Source: Sarocladium kiliense (Eukaryota > Ascomycota > Sordariomycetes > Hypocreales > Sarocladiaceae). From it: 64,000 nucleotides of DNA. Made by a program: the position numbers and the translations under genes. The notes below the pieces were generated by a model. It saw only the letters and a list, made by a program, of their open reading frames with translations. It did no database searches and had not been told where the DNA came from. Numbering within the stretch: position 1 is the first letter of the stretch; every line of letters starts with the position of its first letter. The DNA is taken from assembly GCA_030734395.1 (NCBI GenBank), contig JAUZTG010000036.1:682001-746000 (forward strand). The letters are read 5' to 3'. This document shows, in pieces, positions 11,671-20,621 of the stretch.

Positions 11671-12586
11671 ATGTCTGAAGAAGCTATCGCCAAGCTCGCG
11701 GCCCGAGTTCTCGCAGCTGAGCGTCTTGCCGAGCGCGTACGTTTCCCCAGAACTAGGCTATCGAGCGCTGACCTCGGGCGAGCTGTGTTTCCCTAGCACA
11801 CTGCGCTGATAATCTGAATATAGTCACAAGCCCGCGGCGACATTGAGAACATCTTTTCGAAGTACATGCACTTGCACAACGTCTTTCGCGATGAAGAGAT
11901 CAAACCTCTCTGGGTCAAGCGCGGTACCGAAGGCATCCACGCGCAATACACGAACGTGGGTGTATATACAGACTACGACTCTGTCATGAAATACCACTCC
12001 GGTCGCCCAAGCCCAGTAGGCAAGCTAATCTTGCACATGACCAATACGCCCGTCATCGAAGTCGCCGAGGACGGACAAACAGCCAAGGGTTTCTGGTTGA
12101 TGAACGGTCTCGAATCTGGCACCGCGGATCCGGCTAACGTGGGAGCCATGCCGGAGAACCTCTACGAGCCCAAAGAAAAGAATGTTCAAGGCAAGAGAGT
12201 GTGGGCGCACTGGGTGTGGTGCCAGTACGCTCTCGACTTTCTCAAGCAGGATGGCGAATGGAAGATCTGGCATTTCCGTTGCCTAGAGGTAGCGAGGGCA
12301 CCCTACAGCGAGAATTGGATCTCGTTTGCGGACAAGAACCAGTTCGCTTTTGATAAGGTATTTCCAGCCCAAGGCCGTTGGGTCAAATCCGGCATAAACG
12401 TACAACATACTGACCTAAGTCTAGGATCTGGCATATTTCGGGGACGATGGCAAGGCGGTCTTCATGCCCCAGACTGATCTACCAGCAACAAGCAAGTCTG
12501 ACATTTACAGTCCAAATCGGGTACAAAGGTTGGCTGTCAAGCTGCCGGAGCCATACAAGACTTTCAAGGATGTAGAAGAGTACTAG
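11671..12586 (+). CDS. SnoaL-like (NTF2-fold) protein, possible dehydratase or cyclase
   Basis: Three exons (11671-11736, 11824-12357, 12425-12586) encode 253 aa. The start MSEEAIAKLAARV is followed by a helix containing RGDIENIFSKYMHLHN, typical of the SnoaL-like family, which includes polyketide cyclases, scytalone-dehydratase-like and bile-acid-dehydratase-like enzymes. A central strand-rich part (VWAHWVWCQYALDFL, WKIWHFRCLE) fits the cone-shaped NTF2 fold. No signal peptide or membrane segment is present. The reaction cannot be read from sequence. Its position, divergent from the MFS pump and near a flavin hydroxylase, suggests it acts on the same metabolite. Confidence 0.82.
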
Positions 12587-13026
12587 TCATCATAAGCTAC
12601 TTGGGAAGACAGCTGCTCCGTAGAGTTAGGACTGGACTCATTAGACCCGACAGGCATGAATGGTGACAGAGTAGACTACAGTGTATAGGACAACTAAGTG
12701 AGATGGTGAGAGAGGATGAAGCCGCAAGTGCCCTGTTATCCATTCGTTTCCTCAATATTCACGTGTCGGATCTAAGGCATGAGTCTATGCGAGAGCCAAC
12801 AGTCATGCCCATAATTGAATCTTACCCGACCTGACTCAGGCCGGCCACACCTTTTGCTTGAATTACCCCGTCCCCCCACTCCCGATGTCATGAGGGGTTC
12901 GACAACTGACTGACCCCAGATCGGAGACATCCTCCCCCACATCCCGTACAGGAGCAGGAGGCGGCCGATCGTTATTCTTCTCGGCCCACTGCCATACTTG
13001 CAACTAACCCTAACCCTATACGCAAC
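12587..13026. other. Intergenic region, 0.44 kb
   Basis: It contains the 3' end of the SnoaL-like gene and the promoter of the Zn2Cys6 gene. A short CTAACCCTAACCCTA string (about 13003-13017) resembles two telomere units but is too short to mean a telomere. Confidence 0.5.
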
Positions 13027-14776
13027 ATGTCTAAATCCGTTGAAATCAAGATGGAGCTTCCATCGAGGCGGGTTTCTGTGCCCTCAGAGCCCCATACTTC
13101 GCCTTTACGACCGTACCAAAAAAAGAACCGGCTCAATATCGCTTGTACTCAGGTATTTAGTAGCATATGCTATGGAATCTTCTAATGTTTTCGGAGACTC
13201 TGCTGACTCTTCGTGATCTCGTCACCAGTGTCGACGGCAAAAGGTCCGTTGCGATGCTTCCTTGCCTCGATGTCGCAACTGCCGCCTTCGCGGCGACAAG
13301 TGTGAGACGCTCGACGTGCGCGAGATTGACCAACGTGGCATTGGCCGCGCCAAAGCAGTCATGAACGGGAGCGAAGCAGGAGATGGTTCAGAAAACTCTG
13401 TTGACGACATCAATGGCCTCCCGAAAGACAAGCAAGCTCGACTTAGGGGAGGATCATCGTACAGCAGGAGAAAGAAAGCCCAAAAAGCAGAAGATGAGAA
13501 GCTGCCGAGTCGGGCTTTGAAGAGGAAGGCCACGCAAATAGACGACGAACCTGATGCACCAGCGGCAGCCACCGATGTCTCATGGGTATCCCAGGCATAT
13601 CGAGCCAGTGCTGTCGAGAGCCACTGTGTTGCCAGCACTATAAGCGGCTCGACACGCGACGTAGTCCTCAACATGGACAAATCGTCAATGAGAACGAAAT
13701 TCCTCGGGGGCAGCAGTGTCCAGTCGCTGTGCAATTTTGTCGACCTACACCTCGCGGCCATTGGGTTTGAGCCTATAGTTGGGCGGTTCAACGATGGCAT
13801 GCAGCATAGCGAAGAGTTCTCAGTGCCTTTGCTCATGAATGTCTCGGAGATACCCGTGCTACCACCCCGAGGCGAGATCAGCATCTATGTCAACAGGTTT
13901 CTGAAATGTGTTTGGCCCTTATTTCCGGTAGTCGATCCGGTCGCCCTCGAAGTCGACATTTCTCATCTACTCACTTTACAGGCGGCCTACGCGGGTGACT
14001 TTCTTCAGCACCTGTCTCCTCTTCATATGACGCATCTCGCCATGGCTTATGCTGTGGTCTGTACCGGCTACGACGAGCTCAATGGGAGGGTTACTGAAAC
14101 AAGTACTCGTTGTCTGACTACTGCATATAGCTTATACGCACAGCTGGTCGGATTGCCATACGTATCTAGCGTGCAGGCCTTCATACTTCTGAGCTTAGTC
14201 TTTCGAGGGCAGGTTAAAGAGGGCCAGGCATGGCAGACTCTTGGACAGGCGATCCGAATCGCGCACTCTATTGGACTGCACAAGAGGGCCGAGCAGGTGT
14301 CCAGGGCCAGTGGCATGAATCGCGAGGTTGCAAGAATTATGGGCACGCAGAGTCTGATGTCTCCCTTGTCTGAGAAACCAACTATGCGAGAGAGCGCCAC
14401 TTCAGAGACCGAGATACTGCACAGCCGCATCTGGTACTTATGCTGCGCTCTTGAGCGCGTGATGCAACTCGAGAGCGGACGCCCGTCGCAGTTGGACGGA
14501 GATCATGACTTTGCGACTAGGAAGCTCCTCTCAAGTGGCGTGATCAGTGTCTTGTTTGCTTCCTGGCTGTCCCTCACGGCCATTATGGGCCGTGTAGCTA
14601 CGCAAGTGTACTTCAAACGGCCGGCGACGCTGCTGGAGCTCCTTCATAGGGTACAAGAACTTGATCAGGCCCTGATCGACTGGTAGACTTGCAATGGCGA
14701 TGTCGCGAGAGCACAAGGGTCTGACGGCGAGGACTATTACCATCTGCAGAGCATCCTGCTTATGCAGTATAATTTT
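13027..14776 (+). pseudogene. Zn2Cys6 transcription factor interrupted by an in-frame TAG
   Basis: Exon 1 (13027-13152) and exon 2 (13229 on) join within the zinc cluster, which is complete: CTQCRRQKVRCD followed by CRNCRLRGDKC. The fungal-specific middle homology domain follows (around GQAIRIAHSIGLHK and a late WYLCCALERVMQLESGRPS-like block). At 14684-14686 a TAG ends the frame after 516 residues. The next 30 codons stay open and read like more of the domain (HLQSILLMQYNF) up to a perfect GTAAGT donor at 14777. No good continuation is visible beyond that. The gene therefore seems to have lost its C-terminal half, perhaps by a CAG-to-TAG change. A shorter functional protein, or readthrough, cannot be excluded. 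Confidence 0.72.
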
Positions 14777-15348
14777 GTAAGTCTAGTTTGATCCAGAATG
14801 AATATCCAAGCCTGAACACGTCCACACTCTCTACGGCTGATAATCTCGGCATTCTCTACGAGAACCAGGGGCGGCGCTACCCAATCGAGGGACTTAGCCA
14901 GTAGCAAGAAAAGCGCAGTAACTAAGGGGCGCTCTTTGCAAGGTGTCTAGAGGATAGAAACCCACGATATGGATTGTAATAATCACCTTTTCTTCTGAAA
15001 TCAACAGCCAAGATCTAGCATCGCGTTCCTTCAAGCATTTTCTTCTTTCGGAAACTCCGTGTCGCGGACGTCCCGCCGCAAGCCGAGGTGCTCAGGTGGT
15101 ACTAAGGTAGGAGATGAAGCAGGCGAAAGCCAAAGTCTAGGCTAATTCTAGGCAGCACATCCAAAGCAGGTGCGACGGAATTTCTATCTTTAGGCATGCC
15201 GCAGAGCTTACTCCGTGCTTTGAGCTTGGCATGTATTATTTATGAGGAGACGACATGAGGTTCGTGAGTAACAGGAAAAACAACCATCACCAAGCAAATA
15301 CCACAGTCACTCCAAGCAAGCAGATACCGAGGGCCAAGCACCGACACA
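14777..15348. other. Decayed 3' part of the Zn2Cys6 gene and aldolase promoter
   Basis: After the donor-like site at 14777 all three plus frames contain stops, and no segment matches the expected end of a fungal-specific transcription-factor domain. The right part is the upstream region of the aldolase gene. Confidence 0.45.
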
Positions 15349-16137
15349 ATGGTTACATCCAATACCATGACCGTCACTCTTAGACAGGTTGCGAAGATGA
15401 TCGACCACTCGTTACTACACCCGACTATGACCAACTCTGATATTTTAGAGGGCCTCCGGATATCCAAAAGGTACGGCGTCGCGACGGCCTGCGTTAAGCC
15501 GTATTCAGTTCCTTTAGCCATCAAAGAACTTGAGGGCAGCGACGTCCTGGTCTGTCCTGTGATCGGCTTTCCTCACGGCAATAGCACCACACAGGTCAAA
15601 GCTTTTGAGGCAGAGGCAGCAGCAGCTTCTGGCGGCAAGGAAATCGATATGGTGATCAATATCGGGATGGCCTTAAGCGGCGAGTGGGACTACGTCGCGG
15701 ATGAGATCCGCCAGATCAACGAGGCAGTTATCAAGCACGGCGCCATCCTTAAGGTGATTTTCGAGAATGACTACCTTGAAGATCACCACATCATCGAACT
15801 TTGTCAGATCTGCTCTGATATTGGTGTTGCCTTCATCAAGACGTCAACGGGCTACGGTTTCGTGAAACAAGCAAATGGAATGTATTCATATAAAGGAGCG
15901 ACAGTACCGGACCTGACGCTCATGAGGAAGCACTCTAAACCTGAGGTACAGATCAAGGCTGCAGGAGGTGTACGCAGTTTGGATGACCTCTTGCATGTCA
16001 TGTCCCTTGGGGTAACTCGGGTTGGCGCTACAGCGACTATTGCTATTCTCGAAGAGGCGATGGCCAGGGGACTGAGTGATACGCCCACAACTCTTACCTT
16101 TAAGAGGATCGAAGATGAATCACCTAAAGGCTATTAA
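15349..16137 (+). CDS. deoC: Deoxyribose-phosphate aldolase (DERA)
   Basis: A single-exon gene of 262 aa, the usual length. The class I aldolase signature is complete: the Schiff-base Lys is residue 164 in FIKTSTGYG, and the second active-site Lys is residue 203 in IKAAGGVR. The IDHSLLHPTMT start and the GFPHGNSTTQVK segment are also typical. The enzyme cleaves 2-deoxyribose 5-phosphate to glyceraldehyde 3-phosphate and acetaldehyde in the cytosol (EC 4.1.2.4). A second Met (residue 7) is a possible start. Absence of introns is notable beside intron-rich neighbours and could reflect bacterial ancestry; a phylogeny would be needed. It sits at the end of the accessory block, with no clear link to the monooxygenase. 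Confidence 0.93.
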   Translation: MVTSNTMTVTLRQVAKMIDHSLLHPTMTNSDILEGLRISKRYGVATACVKPYSVPLAIKELEGSDVLVCPVIGFPHGNSTTQVKAFEAEAAAASGGKEIDMVINIGMALSGEWDYVADEIRQINEAVIKHGAILKVIFENDYLEDHHIIELCQICSDIGVAFIKTSTGYGFVKQANGMYSYKGATVPDLTLMRKHSKPEVQIKAAGGVRSLDDLLHVMSLGVTRVGATATIAILEEAMARGLSDTPTTLTFKRIEDESPKGY

Positions 16138-18539
16138 CTATAGCCATGAAACAGCCAAAGTTACGACCGACAGGCAAGGGCTGAGGCTGCTCAAGTGACC
16201 CGTGGCGGCAGAAGTAGTGTGAGGTCGGCTGGGAGCGATTTCGCGACGTTATCTATCAGCGACTGGATTAAAATGGGCTCCTCTATATACGCGATCTAGT
16301 TTTAAATATTTCTTTTCTTCAGGCTTAATAATTAACTACATTTACTTAATAATTTAAATCTTACTAGAGCAGACTAGTTATATATTAACTCGGCTTCTAA
16401 ATCACTAATAGTTTTATTTATACTTATAGCCTCCGAAATTATATTTATTATCAGCACGATATAATACAACGCGAAGCGTCGACTTTAACTCGTTGGCGCT
16501 TACTTGGTTAGTTATTATTTTCAGCAGGTTTAAGAGAAGCGCTTTAGATAAGAAGCTTAATTATCTAATTACTTACATATTTATAATTATAATGTCAAGG
16601 CAGGATGGCAAGGAATTAGCCATCCTTAAGTTAATAGATTATTAAGATAGAAAAGATGCGGGATAGGAGCGGATGTCTCTTAGTCGTAGATGTTTGCGTC
16701 GTCTTCGTCCTCGTCTTGATGACGCCATGTACTGAGTGGTGCTGCGGTGCTGCTTATGTATACGAGTCGGTGTTTGCTCTGTGCGAAGACGTGTGCCACA
16801 GGACAGGGCGCAGTCCTCCCGTTAGAAAAGTCAGGGCCCGTTTTCTGATTCGTCGGCTATGAGAAGAGTGTATGATGCACGGGGACGCCTGTCACCGATC
16901 TTCTATCGGATCGAGCCGCCTCTAAATGCTCAAAAGGGCCCTGAAATTCCACAGCATGGCGTGCGAGGCTCGCAAACGAGGAAAAAGGCCCTGCCTCTGT
17001 GGTAGGCATAGCGCTGAGTCTACCAATAACACAATCGGCCCCTATGCATGTGGACTCGTTTACTGAAGGATAACAAATAGAGAATCCGGCCCTCAAGGGC
17101 CCATTTCGCACCATGTATTCGCTTCAAGTATATAAGTACGAGATGGTTCTGTGATGCAAAAGAAACAGACAATATTACACCGTGCCACCTTATTACTTAA
17201 AAGATTGTCGAGTTACCCGAGTAACGCCTGGGTTAAGAACAAAGAATGACAAACAAGGGAGGTAAGAGTCTTCCATAGAGAACATCAAAGCCAAAGCACT
17301 AAGTCCATCGACGTTAGATATGCGCGCAGCTGGAGGGGGAAATATGATGAGTTGGCACATGACACGGTGGCTGGCCCAAGATGTATCAGAGGAGCCATGG
17401 AATGCCCTTCTAAAGCTGACAGAGGGCAAGAACGAGCAACGGGGACAGAAAGAGCCCAGTCCCAAAGCCAAGCCGGGAAACTCGTCCGACAAGGCAGAGG
17501 GGAGCAATCAGATAGCGAGAACATATGATAAAGGGCGTCTCTAGATATGCACTAGGGAAAGCTGTTGCAACTGCATGGTGCACCAATTCAATCATGCTGA
17601 CAATGATTCAGTACATACCACTCATGCAAGAAAGCTCATATGGATGTGCAGTGATTGGACCATAAGGGGCTTAAAAGTTCAGCCTCAAGTTTGTTCGCCT
17701 CAAAAAATGGTTGGCCTACGAAATCGGCCCTTGAGAAGAGGGGGTGTGGGATGCCAGAACTCCCTTCGCCATCCTACTGTCGCGCATATGCGGGTGGCAA
17801 GCCGAACAGCGAAAGTGTGAGAACACGGTTTGATCGCAGAATAGCCCTTATTGCGTGCCTCACGACTATATGGATTGTTTATAGAGACACACGGCTTGGC
17901 CACCTTTATATGAGGTCGGGTCACAATGAATGACCTATTCAGATTCTTTTGTGATTTCATGAGGGAACACGATCAGTTGAGATGATCTGTTGACACTCCA
18001 ACATATATCTATATCTTCTACACTTCTAGGGATGTACCCGACACTAAGCCTTCTGCCTGTGAATGAGGACGACCAAGAAGATAACAGACCGCGTATACAG
18101 TGGAATTTCACAGTAGATGACGCTGCGTGTCTCCCTCATAGCCTCCCCGAAGAACCGCCCTTGAGCAGATCTCGATGTAATTGCCCCTTCCATCTATAGA
18201 ATGCGCTAAGCGCGCCTCTTCATAGCGACCTGGATGATTGGTAGAGTTCTTAGACACGCTCCTCATTAACGCTCCCTGGAGGGCCATTTCTACTACTGGG
18301 TCAAGCATCTTTGCGGGGAAGGTGCTGGGGCCGTTTCTCTGATTCGCAGGATAGGAACGCCACCCATCAAACAACGCCTCACGCTGAGAGACACGGCACA
18401 GAAAATGGAGGGACTGGCGAATCACGTAAATGGCCCTCAAACACCACCCCTGTAGGGTTGCTTAAAACAGTACTGCTGAGCTGAAAAGTTGGCTGACGCA
18501 TGGGATGAGATGATAAGGGACAATTCGGCCACCAGAGCC
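16138..18539. other. Gene-poor region, 2.4 kb
   Basis: The left part is the AT-rich island listed separately. From 16.65 to 18.5 kb base composition returns to normal, but only short overlapping frames occur. On the minus strand around 18.2-18.45 kb a protein-like stretch (for example NQRNGPSTFPAKMLDP) may be the remains of a gene, broken by frame changes. I see no complete gene. Confidence 0.5.
16285..16620. repeat. AT-rich, TA-dinucleotide-rich island, probable RIP-altered repeat relic
   Basis: About 340 bases are composed mostly of A and T with very many TA dinucleotides (TTTAAATA, TTAATAATTAA, TATATTAA and similar), in sharp contrast to the roughly 50% GC flanks. There is no open frame. 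Fungal repeat-induced point mutation of old transposons produces this pattern. No terminal repeats or target duplication could be recognised, so the element type is unknown. Confidence 0.55.
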
Positions 18540-19597
18540 TCATGGCCGCAGCTCGTTTCTCCTCAACACTCTCGCAAGCATCGATCACCCGAATATTCGA
18601 ACACTGCCGAGGAACTCTCGTCAGTCCTTCATCGCAAACAAATACGCTGGTCGAGGTTTGGGCGCCGGTCCAGTTACTGGCGCTTAGACTATACAGCGGC
18701 ACAATCATGGTCACCACATAAAGGTTGATGGGCTGCTCAAGGGCCCGAATCTCGAGACCGAACTCAGTAATATTCCAGGTTTTGACGAAACCAGACCAAG
18801 CACCGAAACACAAGCATTCGATATCCGGGGCTTCCCAGCAGACAACTTCGCAAATTCCCCGGTTGGCGATGACTTCCTTGATGCATGTTTCGACGAAGGT
18901 TCTGGCATTGACTTCACCCAGGATGACTGGCAATCACTTTTCAACTCATGTATAGATGTTCAATGGCCATTGAATGACTCTTCGACAACCCCTTCCCGTA
19001 GCACCTCGGATGCGACGACAATTGGGACTGCGCAAGATGGCTCCCCTCAACGTGGCGAGACGTGGCAGCCTTTCCAGAGTCTGGCCGAGTCGTCCAGTCA
19101 ACCGCCCCTGACAGGACTACAGTGCTATACGTGTGGCTATTGCTCGGCGTCTTATAAAAGCGTGGACGAGCTTATGTGAGTTTGACTCCGGTTGCGTACT
19201 GACACCGCTGATAAGTAAACTCCTCCGCAGAGACCACATTCAATCTCAGCACACGTCAGAGGCGTCGTTCGGACCCAGGCCCTACCACTGCGGGAGCTGC
19301 GATAGTCGCAAGCGATTCAAAGACCGGAAGGACTTCCGCCGACATCTAACTACGACCAAAGCGCACAAGACCAATGTTATCCGATGCCGGTGCGAGCGGC
19401 AACTTCGCAAGGACAAGTTCCGCGAGCATGTGCAGAAGTCCTCGTGCTGCTCACTTGCACCGTACTTGTGCTCGTGTGGGTATTCGATTAGCAGCGACGT
19501 CCTTTCTGCAACTACAGACTTCCTCGCACATGTCAATCAATGTGGACAACGTCCGAAGGGAAGGCCAAGGAAAGCCGCTATGGTACAATGCTATTGA
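18540..19597 (+). CDS. C2H2 zinc-finger protein (start uncertain)
   Basis: The secure part runs from about 18688 to 19597 with one intron (19176-19230). An acidic region (residues such as DFLDACFDEG and DFTQDDWQSLF) may be an activation domain. Then come three Cys/His-rich units: CGYC with SVDELIDHIQSQH, CGSC with KDFRRHLTTTKAH, and a CRC/CSCGY unit ending HVNQC. The protein ends RPKGRPRKAAM, an AT-hook-like basic tail. No ATG exists in this frame after the TAG at 18685. The first exon is therefore inferred to start at ATG 18540 and to be joined by an intron from about GTCAGT (18618) to TTAG (18687); this part is weak. It is probably a nuclear DNA-binding regulator with unknown targets. Confidence 0.6.
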
Positions 19598-20621
19598 TAA
19601 GTGAATGATCAGTTTTCCAGGGACCTTGAGCAGAGTATTTGGGCCAAGTATCGTGTCAACCTCAGGAAAGTGACTCTCGACTTGGCTAGGTGCTACAGAA
19701 CTAGCTGCCTGTTTTGCTCCAATTTGGAATCTTGGCTTCACGGCTGTCCTTTCATTCTCAAGAAAGAGGCGAACTCGCCAGGCTCACGCCACCTCAACAC
19801 TCTTTGAACTTACTTTTGAACTCATCATTGAGAGACTTTGTCTCTCCTACTTTCGTTACAAAACTTACCCTTCTTCGAGTCACTTCCTGAGGTACGACAT
19901 CATCGATACTTGGTTGCCCTGCTTTGGGGAAGTTTCGTTGGATCTTGGAATTTTTGAGTTTATCTCGAGGTTTTGGACCTTGAGCCCCAGCAATCTAGAC
20001 ATGGTTGATCAGGTTAGGGGCTCACCCCTGCTAAGATTTTCCTTTGTACTTGATTCATTTATAGGGAAATGTCAGGAGATGGCAAGGTAAAAGCAGCACC
20101 AGCCATAGGATGATTTGTTATGCATGAGCGAGGCGCTGATGGGACGGAACGAGGTTCCTGGGAAGCATCAGGAGGGGGGGACTGAGGCTAGAGAGCATTA
20201 AATGCATGGAAATAACAGCCAACGAATGAATTTCGAGGAAGCGGTAGGGAAGAAATATAAAATCTCCTTTGTATATGTTTGACGTGATGCCATGCTTTTG
20301 TAGACGGGGATTGCAGCTGCCTATAGACCCTTTCGTGACTTCGAATGTGGTCAGATACCACCTCAACGCCGCTTCCCAGTCGGATCACTAAGACGTAGCC
20401 TAATATTCTCGCTATCCATGCAATCAATTAGGCAATTTGGACGCTATGGTGTCTGCTGTGCTGTCTTTCCAGCTTGAGGAATCCAGCGAATATAGTAAAT
20501 TTGAACGTGAAGAAATGTGGTTCTTGGTTTAACTCGACAAGTAAAGCCATTATATTTAATATAGTTTGAACCCGCTGGCTAATGACAAACACAATTCATC
20601 CATGAACTTTGAGACCCGTCG
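19598..20621. other. Intergenic region, 1.0 kb
   Basis: It lies between convergent genes and so holds two 3' ends. No coding or RNA signal was recognised. Confidence 0.5.

Noticed and set aside
13003..13017. Two telomere-type CTAACCC units
   Set aside because: Only two copies, in the middle of a gene-rich region just before a start codon; common by chance.
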